Of a stretch of DNA of 64,000 nucleotides, positions 12,831 through 24,647 are shown piece by piece (position 1 is the first letter of the stretch; every line of letters starts with the position of its first letter). The stretch comes from Trametopsis cervina (taxonomy: Eukaryota; Basidiomycota; Agaricomycetes; Polyporales; Irpicaceae). The stretch covers positions 62,001 to 126,000 of the forward strand of contig MU278379.1 of assembly GCA_022385755.1 (NCBI GenBank). Direction: 5' to 3'. Under the pieces are notes generated by a model. That model was not told where the DNA came from. It worked only from the letters and a program-made list of their open reading frames with translations, and searched no databases. A program made the translations under genes and the position numbers.

Positions 12831-13238
12831 GGATTAGAGGGAAGAGGAGGAATAAATTAGCGTCCTGGTCCTGGTGGTGGAGGTTTGTATGTGCTTGCCA
12901 GCGGCGACGTGGACGGTTAAGCGCCTACGCGACTTGATTTCTACCATCACCTCCTCTGCTGTCGCTCATGACAATATACTGCTTTGTTGAATTCCCAGTG
13001 GCTGTGTGTCCAATAAACATGTGTCTATCAGACGGTATTATTTCTCTGCGTCATCTATCAGCGAGAGGCTGTCTTTCTAACCCATCGCAATCACGGACCG
13101 CACTTCGAGCAGCTGATCCCTGTACCGGCCGAAGACTATGTTCTCCTCAGGTTTATAAAGACAATCGTGACATGCCTTCTCAGAGAGCGGCCTTTCTACA
13201 GCTCTCACACTACACATATAATATAAAAAAGCTGCAGT
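12831..13238. other. Divergent promoter region between ERV25 and the galactonate dehydratase
   Basis: 408 bp with no coding content recognised. It contains a TATA element for the plus-strand gene at 13154 and must also hold the ERV25 promoter. Confidence 0.5.
13154..13159 (+). promoter_or_regulatory. TATA box of the galactonate dehydratase gene
   Basis: TATAAA in 'gtttataaag', 80 nt upstream of the ATG at 13239, a normal distance for fungi. A second A/T string at 13213-13230 lies too close to the ATG. Confidence 0.45.
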
Positions 13239-14971
13239 ATGTCAAGTCGGATAAACAAAATCGAGGTATGTCTGAGGTGATCCTGCAGAGTAGATTTTCT
13301 TATACTGGTTTCGCTACACAGTTCTTTCGCCTTCCGCCTAGATGGATATTCATTCGGGTTGAGACCGAGGGCGGCATAGTTGGCTGGGGCGAAACCTCTC
13401 TAGAAGGTGTGTTGCCCATCTTCACTGCGAGATTTGCAAGACCGCGACTGCCTGTACGAGGGTCACCACATACGACGCAAGAGGTCTATCAAGTTGCTCT
13501 CGCTCATTCAGTAACTGAGTGACTTGATATATGTCTCTCATATGATCAATTGCACGAAGTCGGCACCGAGCAGCCTCCGCTGACTTATGATACGCAGGTC
13601 ATACTGAGGCAGTCGAAGGTGCTACGGTTGCTTTACGGGATACATTTCTAGGATGGGATGGTGACAGAATTCAAGACATTTGGCAACATGCCTATCGCTC
13701 TCGTTTCTATCGTGGTGGCCCAGTGCTCATGGTTGGTTCGTCCCAGCAATGACCATCTCCGGTACTAACATGTCAGGCTACATATCCAGTCTGCCCTTTC
13801 TGGCTTAGACATCGCGCTGTGGGACATTAAAGGAAAGAAGCTCGGTGTACCGGTCTGGCAGCTCTTAGGAGGCAAGGTCAGGGACCGACTGAAAGTCTAC
13901 GGTTGGATCGGAGGCGACACACCCCAAGCAGTATTGGAAGGAGCCGCAGCTCGCAAAGCCCAAGGCTTTACGGCGGTCAAGATGAATGGCACCGGTATGT
14001 GTACGCCAGTTCTTCCGCGTCTCTAATCGCGAGCCCTGTAGGTGCGGTCGACTGGATTGATTCGCCTTCGACCTTGGACGACACTGTGTCTCGCGTCCGC
14101 GACGTACGTGCATTAGGTCTGGACGTCGGTGTCGATTTCCATGGTCGGTTGCATAAGGGGATGGCGAAACAACTTGCGAGGATGCTGGAGCCCTTACAGC
14201 CGATGTTTATCGAAGAACCGCTGCTGCCAACGCAACCAGAAGAGATAGCAGATTTGACGCAATTGGTTTCAACTCCAATTGCACTCGGAGAACGCCTCTA
14301 CACTCGTCACGACTTCCGGCCCTACTTGGAACGGCGTGCTATTGATATAGCGCAACCTGATGTAAATGCCCATGCTGTATTCAATGCAGCCTGCACGTCA
14401 CTCACTGACTACGGGCAAATAGGTTTCTCATTGTGGTGGCATCAGCGAGCTTCATCGGCTAGCGTCCCTCACCGAGACCTATGATGTCGCCCTCGCTCCC
14501 CATTGCCCACTGGGCCCGATCGCATTAGCAGCTTGCATGCAGGTCGATGCTACCACACCCAATTGTGAGTAAAAGAACGATATGATAACTAAGCTCACGA
14601 TTGAGTACATCATAAGTCGTCATCCAAGAAATGAGCTGGCAGGTGAGGATTTTGACACTGTAGGCTGAGTCGTTAATCTGCTAACGCACAGACTATCAGA
14701 TACATTATAATAAAGGCGCGGATCTTTTCACGTACCTTTCCGACTCGAAAGTCTTCACTATAAAGGACGGCTACATTGACGTTCTGAATGGTAGGCATGA
14801 AGTGTATTTCGTGACCGTGGTACCCATATTTACCAAACGTATCTAGGACCTGGGCTGGGTATCGAGATCAATGAAGTTCTGGTTCGTGAGACTTCCGCGC
14901 TGTACGTTAAGGAGAAGGCCTGGAGAAACGACGTCTGGACGGGCGCAGACGGTTCGCTACGAGAGTGGTAG
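13239..14971 (+). CDS. D-galactonate dehydratase-like enolase-superfamily enzyme (DgoD type)
   Basis: Mandelate-racemase/enolase superfamily protein, 384 aa, nine exons: 13239-13265, 13322-13406, 13598-13731, 13790-13994, 14042-14361, 14423-14564, 14617-14642, 14700-14790 and 14847-14971. All phases close. Metal ligands are Asp182, Glu208 and Glu234. His184 (DFHGR) and His284 ([10 protein letters not shown]) sit where E. coli DgoD has its catalytic histidines, with nearly identical spacing. Other DgoD landmarks are RLPPRW near the N-terminus, RGGPVLMSALSG, and [10 protein letters not shown]. DgoD dehydrates D-galactonate to 2-keto-3-deoxy-D-galactonate, so a sugar-acid substrate is likely but not proven. 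Resemblance to the bacterial enzyme is strong; many introns show it is long settled in the fungus. Exon 7 is only 26 nt. Confidence 0.9.
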
Positions 14972-15531
14972 TAGGTCGCGTACGGCTGCAGGAACTACAA
15001 ATTGAAGCAAGTGTATCATAAAGCGTTTTCGCATGCTGTTTACCGAACCTGGACCATCCACTCCACGCAGCCGTTTGTGAACCCTCACCCACCCCCGGCT
15101 TGTACTGCTATAAATTGGCCCATAAACGAGCGGTGCGTCGTAGGTACTCATTAAGCTCCCGTTCATTCTAGGTCATCGCGACTTGAAGTAAGAAAAAGTA
15201 AGAAAACCGTTGTGATGCCTTCAATATGTGGCGTAAATAATAAGGTACAATGAATGCTAATAATCGAGCCATGCTGGGAGAAATAATGCAAGTCAAACAC
15301 AATACACAAACAGCGGATTTCAGATCCCGGGGACTCTAAGTCGGGATAGTCAGTATGCTAGGCAGGTCAGATATCACCAACGGACTATGGCCAGAGCCCG
15401 CCAATAATATCCTCCCACTTCGCGTTCCTGCTGCCCCTCGCCATCCCCATCTGGAATCCTACTCTCCAAACAAAACCCGAGACGAGACGAGGGAATGGCC
15501 AGATTCCAAATCAAGTCGAACGTCGTACTTC
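14972..15531. other. Convergent 3' intergenic region
   Basis: No gene recognised. It lies between the 3' ends of the galactonate dehydratase (+) and the candidate membrane-protein gene (-). Confidence 0.5.
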
Positions 15532-16617
15532 TCAAGACCCTGCTGACGCGTTTACAGGCGTGCACACAGATCCTGTGGCCTTGAAGTAGTAGTCGTTCTT
15601 CTGACTGTACCAGTCGTTCCCCGCCTTCTTCATATCTTCATCTGAACGGTCCAGCGTCCTTTGCTTTGAGGGCTTCCGCCAACGGCAGAAACAGGGTTGC
15701 GGGGAAGGCTTGTCTTTGTTGATAATATTACTTTGATTGAATCCGACGACTGAGGATGCGATGTTAGCGGAGTGATGCGATTGAGAAGGACGAGGACTTA
15801 CATGAACAATGTACAACCGACAAGGAACCTGTCCAGGTCAATCAACCAATAACGCCAATGGGCGTACTGCAGTTCTGATCATGATACGCGCACTAGCAGA
15901 TAGTTGGGACCACTTTGAAGTATCGAGGCCGGCGCAGAGCGAGGCTGGCAAGATAACATCCGATATCCAGAACCCAGATAAGAGTATTCCGGTCGCATGA
16001 ATGTGCGAAGTTGCTTTCAGGGATTTGAGGGATTGACAGTAACATGTAGGAGGCCGGCGTATGTCCAGAACATAAGGACGAAGGCGTAGAAGATGAGCTC
16101 GCGAGGCTCAAGCTCTACAGCGCAAGAACGGTGGCCAAGAATAAACATGGGAATGTCGGTGGTCCGTCAAAGAGTTGGAAGCAAGATGTAGCATTCATGA
16201 GCGGCGAGGAAAAGTTTTGAGATCCCGAGGTATCGCCAGACACCGAGTCAGAGTCCGAGGAACACATCATGCAAAGTAGGGAGCGTCTGAGATCGGTGTC
16301 AGCCAAGTAACAAGGGTCCGAGGTGTAGAAACTCACTGAAACACCAGAAGCAGCGGACGCCTAACATAGAATAGACTTGAGAACAACCTCTAAGGAGGAT
16401 GAACGACTCGCTGGAGGCTACGACTTGATCAGGGTCGGAGGTCCAGAGATGCTCGAATACCGTTCCCGTTCATCTGTGGGTCAACCTCGAGTTACGTACC
16501 AAGAGGTGGCCCATTGGGAGATGGGAGGATGCTACAAGTTGTCTCAATGTAAGGGATAGTTGCTTGATGGAATGTCGGTGCTCGATACAGAGCTTGAGGG
16601 AGCTTGGAGAAGGACAT
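15532..16617 (-). CDS. Unresolved multi-exon gene, candidate small membrane protein
   Basis: A gene is supported but the full model is not. The last exon (about 15759-15532, ending TGA) follows a clean intron (GTAAGT...CTAACATCGCATCCTCAG). It joins a hydrophobic segment (HWRYWLIDLDRFLVGCTLF) to a charged, cysteine-containing tail. Upstream in the same direction lie a second likely helix, ELIFYAFVLMFWTYAGLLH near 16055-16090, and a 50-nt intron (GTGAGT...GATCTCAG) near 16330. An ATG in good context lies at 16617 (MSFSKLPQ). I could not join the middle exons in one phase without introns of about 30 nt, so exon choice, start and length are uncertain. I do not recognise the family. It could also be a decayed gene. 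Confidence 0.35.
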
Positions 16618-17884
16618 GGTGCCTTGGCATAGGAGGGAATCGCAAAGGATGTACTGGGTGTGTGTTGGTGGATATGGCAGTGGCTGGACTATAGTGCAGA
16701 TGCATGCTAATCGTATGGCAACGATAATGAACGAGCGGCGCAACAAGCGGTCACCAGTACGGACTGTTGTAGATGTACAGGTGTTGATAAGGTGGTATGT
16801 CGGTGGATTGTCGAAAGCATATAGACAAAGGCTCGCAGAGCCCGCTAGCTGAGTGAACCACGGACGGAAGCAAAACAGAGAGAAGGATGATGGAGGTGAG
16901 AGAGAGGAAGGGGTCTGGGGATCGTAGAGTAAGAGGGGACGTACTTAAGCCATGAGGCTGACGAGGCTAACGGTCCTGACGGTTCGATGGGCCTGGCAAG
17001 CCGACGTGGCTGACTGCATTCTTTGGAGACCGGGTTGGCATTCGGTCAATAATGGCAACCGAGTTCGTGAAGTCGTAGTTCAAATGACACTATACTCTGC
17101 TGTAAGTCTGCTGTAGAGCTCTCGCACATCTGGTTTCGTGTGCGCGAAAAGACGCGACAGGTCACGCGATCCGCGTCCTGTCACGCCACTTGTCACATAC
17201 CAAGTTAGAACGCCCGCCTGTTCACTCGCTATGTCCAACTCAATTGTCGCTTTCTTCGAGCTCAGGCTCGGGATAAGCTCAGGTAGAGGTCCCACATATC
17301 AACAGACGTGAGAGATACTTGGTCTCAAGATGAGAGTGCTTTCGCACGAATCAGCAAGATTACAAAACAACAAGGGTGCAATTCGTATATTTCGCTCGCA
17401 CTGTCGTGAGTTCATCATCATCATGAACGTTAAGAATGAGACTTCTCTTAATCTTTAGGGTGACATATTGCTGTGGAGAGAACCTCCGAGCATGGAAAAG
17501 TGGAAATGGCTTATCAGCAATTCCGCACACAGGAATTTGGTTCGTGATACCATGACTGCTCGCATTGCTGTGCATATTTGACAGGGAGGGCCAGTAAGTA
17601 AGGCTAACTGCCCCGCAGACATTCACAAGAGGACTAGAGGGCTGCCAGTTGTCCGATATGGCTTGCCCATGTGCTCTAGTACTCGATGCAATATGAGCAC
17701 GTTCTTCGTCCCATGATGTCTTCCGAAAGTGTACGGGTAGAGCGTCACTATAGCGCGTATCTATCAAGTCATCTTTACAGGTTTGTCCCAAAGTCTACTT
17801 AACGGTTGCAGTCCCCCTTCGCACAGGACCGTCCGTTGCCCTCACTCCCCTCGCGCTCTCGTCCGTGTTGGACCACAACAATAC
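16618..17884. other. Intergenic region before the DUF6535 array
   Basis: No gene recognised. It should hold the promoter of DUF6535 copy 1 and the 5' end of the candidate membrane-protein gene. An open frame on the minus strand at 17360-17791 has no recognisable features. Confidence 0.45.
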
Positions 17885-20800
17885 ATGTCTTCACCTGGCC
17901 CCACCGCATTCTTACGTCCACCTGGTTAGTGATGCTATATACACGCACTGTCAAGAAATTGAAATGCATATACAGCGTCTCCTCCGGGAAGGCTGGTCTT
18001 GGAAAGGCGCGGTACTGATTACTCTGTCTCGACGTCAGACGACGATACTCCCACTCCCTACCACGTCACTCCCATTCTAGAGCCTATTCGTCTCCTAGGT
18101 GAATCCGCAGCCCCGAATCCCGTACATGCTACTCCTGCTCCCGACCTATCAAGCAGACCAGAGTCAGGGTGGGCAGCTGTCGCAAGGAGTATACGTGACG
18201 TAGACGAACAAAAGATAAAGGATGTCAAAGAGGACATCGACAATATCCTCGTGTTTGTGAGTTTTGACATTAGTCTATCAGCGCACTGGACGAACTTATT
18301 GGTTTCTACCCATAAAAGGCTGGTCTATACTCTGCCGTCCTTTCTGCCCTCATCGCTATATCGATTTTATCTCTCCAACCCGACTCTTCCGGCACCATTA
18401 TTGTCTTGTTAACTCAACTCGTTGCTCAAACGCACTCGTACACCATCACTCCGGGCTCTCTTAATTCGACTACTCCTCCTATCGATGCTACTGCGATAGC
18501 CAATGCACCCTTCGAACCGCTCCTCGCAGCCAAACGCGTCAATGTGTTGTGGTTCGCAAGTCTTACGCTTTCGTTGTTAAGCGCATCATTCAGCATCCTG
18601 GTCAAACAGTGGTTGCGCGAGTACCTGGCTGGGGAGTACGTCTCACCTCAGGCGCGTTTACGGATACGTTACTTCCGCAAGCCAGGGCTGAAGCAATGGC
18701 ACGTTTTTGGTATTGCGTCTCTCCTTCCGGTCGTGCTGCAGCTTGCTTTAGCCCTTTTCTTCGTCGGCCTGTGCTTCTTCACACTGGACATCCACACCAG
18801 TATCGGCTATACCACTATCCCCCTCGTAGCTGGATGGGCGCTGCTCCTCGTCGCTACAGCCTTCGCCCCGTCGGTTTCGCCCCAATGTTCATACAAGATT
18901 CCCCTCCTCAGACCAATCACACAAGCGCTGCGATCCTTTATGTTTAAGTCCCTGAAGTTCCTGAAAGAGCTATCGAATCTTCCCGCTGAATCTTCCCATG
19001 TTGCTCATCCCATGGACGCGTGGCTTGCACTCGACTGCACAGAGGAGGTTGTGGCACAGGATAAGCGATTTGACATCGAGATCCTGAGCGAAATCGACCG
19101 CACTCAGGGGGATGATCAGCTACTGCTCAAGATGTGTCGCGCAGTACGGGAGACCTTGTCCCCGGAAAAGAGCTTCGAGTTTGTGGTCAAGATCCTTGCG
19201 GCACGTCTGCCAAGCGTCAACTTCTCTGCTGGCCGATTCCCGATGATGCTCGACTTTACGAAGCTTCCTTCAAGAACGTGTACGATTCTTTTGGATGCCA
19301 ATGCCGATGCACTTTATCAAGAGCTGAGTCAGTTCCCGCCCTCCCAAGTGATTCAATGGTCCTGCTGGTCGTGGAATAGCTTGATGCTGCTATTCGCTCA
19401 ACTTCCATGCACGCTCTCGGAGAGGGCAATGGCCACAATCTCCTTGTGCTTCACTGCTACTAGTCATACGCGCGTGAACAATATATTCACCGCAATGCTC
19501 AAAGATTGCGCCGGCACATCCGATGAACAGGACGAATTGATCCTGTATCTCCTGAAAAGACTGCGCCCCACCTTCAATCGCACCCGCATATCCCATGTCC
19601 TCGCATCGCTCTTGCGGCTGTTCGCTATACGTTTCTGCCCTGAAAACGGGCGACGGTGCCGATCCCTGCCAGAATGCTTTGCTACTCACGATATTCCCGA
19701 TGGTCTAGTCCGGCAGATATGTGATCTTCTCACAAGTCGTATGCTTGATGACGTGAACGGGGATGTCGCATGGAGTGGACGACACGACGACATCATCCAA
19801 TTCTTGTGCAAGTACCGCTACAAGATAAAAGAAGACGAGCGGGAGTGGGACCATAATATTGAACTGCGGATTCTAGCCAGTGCCATACTCCAGCGGCAAG
19901 AGATCATGCCCCGCTTCGGTCGATTCTTGTACGACCCGATGCGCTTGGACCCCAATTGTATGCACATCTACCACACCACGTTTGCCTACTCAACGAGTCA
20001 GTTGCCCTATGCATCTACGTTTGTATTCATGGACTAATCATCATGATTATCCGGCACAGATAGTGATATCATCCTGACGAATCTACACGACGCATTTCAC
20101 AACTATATCGCTGGAATCAAACAAACACCCGAACAAGTCGATGCAGCCTTTCGCGCAGCCATCCTGGAATTCCTTCATCGGCAAATACTGTCGATGCAAG
20201 AAATCGTTAAGGATGTGTTACCGGCTACCGTAACCGTGACGCTTCTTCCCATCTGGCGTTCAATACTGAGAACAGTGCATGTCGTCCTTAAGGACTTTGA
20301 CAGCAGCCACGGTCACCTCGCGGTGGGTCAAGACGCCGCAATTTGTGTCCAGAACATCCTCGAAGAAATCGACACACTAGATGACGCGTGGTTTTGTGCG
20401 AGACATGAAGATTCTCCACATTACACGAATCCTAAGATCAACTTTGAGCAGTGGGCAATAACATTCCATCCCCGGACGGAGTTTGTCAGCGATAACCTAA
20501 TCATGGACCTGGCGAGGCTTCTTCCACCTCTGCACAAAGGCAGGAGTTCACAACGCGTGCGAAGGATAGAATATCTCAATGTGAAAAATTCTCCAAGTGG
20601 CCGTTCTTTACCTGCCTTACCGGAAACTGGCGGCATGGCAGACATCGGTCGCGGCGGAGAGTTCGACACATCTAGCCCAACTCATGCGATACCATCCAAC
20701 GAGCATATAACTCGGGCCATTGATACAGCGTCTCGCGTGAATCGCACGGCAGAAGTCCTCCTAGGTTCGGTCGCCGAGACGGAACAAGACGACGTCGGAG

Positions 20801-20952
20801 TCTATGAAGAGAACACGGCTCAAGATGACACGATACAGTTCGAAGGGATCAGTGACCAACTCCCTACGCCACTGAGCATGAATGTTGTGTCACAGCAATC
20901 CGTTCATACTCCTCTCGACGTACGTAGGTGGGTCGAGAGAGGAGATCGGTGA
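17885..20952 (+). CDS. DUF6535 membrane protein, array copy 1
   Basis: 963 aa, four exons: 17885-17924, 17976-18256, 18319-19996 and 20060-20952; phases close. The N-terminal motif SGWAAVARSIRDVDEQKIK leads to EDIDNILVF, where a phase-0 intron sits just before the first helix (AGLYSAVLSALIAI). Three more hydrophobic segments follow: LWFASLTLSLLSASFSILV, LALALFFVGLCFFTLDIH and VAGWALLLVATAFAP. These make a four-helix N-terminal module. The large remainder (residues ~310-840) is soluble, alpha-helical-looking and shared with the other copies. A variable polar tail of about 120 residues follows RRIEYLN. I recognise this as DUF6535, a family of unknown function expanded in Agaricomycetes. The 40-nt first exon, ending in phase 1, matches copy 3 and supports the chosen start. 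Confidence 0.85.
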
Positions 20953-21455
20953 TGGACCTTATAGGACCGACGTCGGCACCAATCGTCAGTTGAAATAGTT
21001 TTGGGGAGGTATGGTAAAAGGTGGATCTGCTGGGGAGGCTAGCAAAGCTGCGAGGGGCAGGTGAGGTGCTAGTAAATTTAGAAAGAAACATCTCTCTACT
21101 CCTCGACTCCGAATCGCGTGAGCAAGCCTAATTGAGTTACAAAGGGCTAGTGCTGTATGAAAAGTAGTTCTCTGACCAGCATCGAGGTTATAGCATTCCA
21201 AATCCTGCGATGCGGCGCCTGCCGGCTCGTTTTGAAATCCTTGTGCTTGGGTTCGCAGCCCTTTGTGTTCGCAGAGGCAATGTGGGGCGAACCACTGAAT
21301 TATTGCCAAAACGGGTAATTGCAAGTTTCAACTTCACGCACGCATCCGGTGGTCAACTTGAACTACTTCATAATGTCTCCCGCAAGTTCTGATTCGCTGC
21401 AACAGTGCTGCCGTAGTGCAGCACGAGGCCTCCTACAGTGTATCGGTCCCCAATC
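20953..21455. other. Spacer between DUF6535 copies 1 and 2
   Basis: 503 bp with no gene recognised. It is similar in length to the copy 2-3 spacer (497 bp), as expected for tandem duplication units. Confidence 0.5.
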
Positions 21456-24150
21456 ATGGATGAAGTTGTAGCTGCCAGTAGTAAGTTATGTGCTGCCCAT
21501 AATTTTCTGATAGCCCTTATGCAGTTATTCCAGAGGCACTGTTCCAACATACACACGAGTCGGCACCCTCCACTTCTCTGGCAGAAGGCACCTTCATTGT
21601 CCCTCACACGATAAAACCTGCCAGGGATGACCTTACCGCGCCAACGGAGTCTCTGAGCCCTGTGCTAAGCACGCAGTCAGCCGCACATTTTCCCCTGCCA
21701 CCACTTGTTGCGGGCCAGGTCAAACCCCAGCTACGGCCAGTTCCGACCCGATGATGGAAGCTACGCGCAGTTCAAGGGGAATACACCTCCACGTGCTCCA
21801 GGTATTCTGGGCAGCATAGGGTCGGGGTGGGCAGTCATAGCAAAGACTATGCGTGATGTGGACGAATGGAAACTCAAGGACGTTGGAGAGCATGTTGATG
21901 ACATCCTGGTATTTGTGAGTGACGACGCTGCACTTCGAATATGTGTGGGTACTTATATAGCCCGTTTGATTCTGACAGGCCGGTCTGTATTCCGCTGTCC
22001 TGTCTGCGCTCATTGCTATATCGATATCGTCCCTACAACCCGACACCTTGGCCACGATGATCCTGTTGTTGACCTAAATCACCGCCCGGACTCACTCGTA
22101 CACAATTACACCTGGCTCTGTGAACTCAACTGTCCCGCCGCTCGATGTGAATGCCATAGCAAACTCATCTTTCGAACCTGGCATCGCTGCTAAGCGTGTT
22201 AACGTGCTCTGGTTTGCAAGTCTCACTCTTGCGTTGATCCGCGAATCATTCGGCATTCTACCAAGCAATGACTAAGCGAATATGGTCCGAGAAATACGTC
22301 TCTCCTCAAGTGCGTTTACGGTTGCGCCAATACCGCAGCCCGAGACTCATGTGTTCGGTGTGGCCTCTCTCCTGCCTCTCGTACTGCAGCTCGCTCTGGC
22401 GCTGTTCTTCGTTGGGCTTTGCTTCTTCACCCTCGACATTTACACAAGCGTCGGATACACCACCCCCGCTTGTTGCTGGGTGAGCACTTCTCTTTGTTGG
22501 AGCAGCCTACGCCCCGGGTGTTTCACCCCGCTGTCCTTACAAAGTCTTCATGTTGAAACCGCCCACACGTCTCCTTGGATCCTCTCTACTTCGGGAATAC
22601 GTACAGATCAAATGACTTCGAACTTTGCCCGAGCAGTCCGACTGGCTACTCACACCCAACAGGACCTGGCGCTCTCTCAGATGACGACGCTACACTGGAC
22701 AGCCACTCCGACGTCGATATGCTTGCCAACATAGATGCCACCCAGGGCGACGACCAGCTCTTGCTACAAATGTGTGGCGCAGCAAAAGAGACGCTAATCC
22801 CTGAATCCAGTTTCGATTTCGTAGTCAAAATCCTGAAGTCACGTCTGTTCGACCAATTCTTCTTCGCGGAGAACATACTGATGATGCTTGACTTGACAAA
22901 GCTTCCCATCCAAGCCCGTACGATTCTGTTGGACACTGTTGCGGGCGTTGTTCGTCAGGACGTAAGCCGCTTTCTACCCACTCAACTCATTTAATAATCG
23001 GCATAGTCATGCAACAGCCTCATGCTGTTGTTCGCTCAGCTTCCCTGCATGCTCTCGGAGCAAACGACAGCGACTATCACCCTCTGCTTCTCTGCGCATG
23101 ACAGTTCGTGTCTGATTCACATATTCAAGAGAGTGTTCGAAGGGTGCGGAACGCTAGAGCACAGACAAGATGAATCGGTCCTCTGTGTCACCAACAAGCT
23201 CCGTCCGATATTTGACTATCTCACTATCGAAGGCCTTTATGACAGTCTTTACCGGCTGTTCTCGAAGCGCATTTACGAGAACAACAAAGGGGGTGTGTGT
23301 ACCTCATTGCCGGAGTGCGTGGAGATTCATCGCTGGGTTCATTGTACCCTCATTCGACGAACACGCGACATTTTTGCGAATCGTATGCTGAATGATTTAA
23401 CAAAGGAGGTTGTATGGAGTGGACGACACGACGACATTACGTTCTTCTTATGCAAGCATCGCCACAAATCACAGGAAGGCGAATGGGAAGAGGACCTCAA
23501 CTCGGAGCTGCGGACTACAGTTAATTTGATGCTCCAGCGGCCTGATATCGTGCTGCGTTGCGATCGATTTTTATATGATCCCTCATGTTCACCTGCAGAC
23601 TTTATAAACGTAATTCATATTACAGTAATCAACACAACAAGTCCGTCTCATGATATTCTCCATCTGTTACTGTTCACTGACTGTATTTGTTGTCTCTACC
23701 GTTCTGTGCAATCCACGTAATGCTTTCCAAAACTTTGCCGCAGAAGCTCAAAGGACAGCGCATCGCCTACTATTATTAATGGAAGGGATAACTGCCGTTA
23801 TGTCACCGGCTACAATGGCTACAGTTTGGTATTCCATATTTGAAACCGCGCATAGCGTGCTGCAAGACTTTGACGAGCCCTGCGGTGATGCACATTGGTG
23901 AGACAGCAGGCTTAGGACATCCAATCAAAATCGAAGAGCTTGACAACCTCTGGTTCATTATTAAAAGGGGCAGAGGTCCTCGCACGAACTTGGTCCTCGA
24001 GTCTGTCTTCTCGAGTGGGCGGTTATATTCATGCCTCACAAGGATCTTGTCACTGATGAAATGATTGCAGCACTCCTAAAGGCTCTCTCTTCAGAACGAG
24101 CCAGGGAGCTTCGACGAGTGCAGCGGATTGGATACCTGGGAAGTTTGTAG
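21456..24150 (+). pseudogene. DUF6535 pseudogene, array copy 2
   Basis: The whole gene plan is recognisable but broken. A start-like exon lies at 21456. The SGWAVIAKTMRDVDE exon ends at VDDILVF with its donor, and the helix-1 exon starts at 21979 (AGLYSAVLSALIAIS). Lesions include a frame break between the first exon and the SGWAV exon near 21705-21720, and TAA at 22075 replacing the CAA codon of the paralogues. A 1-nt loss and a TGG-to-TGA change lie at 22260-22271. A 2-nt loss near 22465 shifts the fourth helix. Stops near 22994-23008 sit where paralogues encode EWSDWSW. Part of the last exon is missing around 23720. Later blocks such as LLLFAQLPCMLSE and WSGRHDDI are still readable. Several stops are C-to-T or G-to-A transitions. 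It is not expected to make a full protein. Confidence 0.9.
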
Positions 24151-24647
24151 GGAAATCGGTCATCAGATCATAGTATATAGAAGACAGCGGCATGCTGAAG
24201 TACTGCTGCTCCCTCTATATTAACGGAGAGCTCAGGTTCGTACATTTTGAACTGTCATTCAAGCTGTCTATGCTTTGATAAATCGCTATCATATGACACA
24301 TATTAAAAGGAACATGAACGGCCTTGTGGCACAGAGCTGGTGAGTTATGCTTCTCCCATTGAAACTTGACACCAAACTGCTTCCCATGTCTGACATGCAA
24401 GGCTTTCCAGTCGTCCAAGCTGTGGAAGGAAGGCTGCCGGTACGTATTATAGCTCTCTGATTAGCTTCTATCAAGTTTGCCATGAAGCTGCAGTGTGTGA
24501 ATTCCGGGTCGAGGCCTACATTCGAACATCTATCCAAACCAGGTAGGGGCCTCCTTGCAGATTCATACTTTATGGTCGCAGTCTCAGAACAGACAATACT
24601 GCAACCCCTGCTTCCTCTGCCCGTCGCCTGAGAGTGCTGAAAACATC
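24151..24647. other. Spacer between DUF6535 copies 2 and 3
   Basis: 497 bp with no gene recognised; it probably holds the promoter of copy 3. Confidence 0.5.

Noticed and set aside
17360..17791. 143-codon minus-strand open frame before the DUF6535 array
   Set aside because: No domain, signal or splice support; probably chance.
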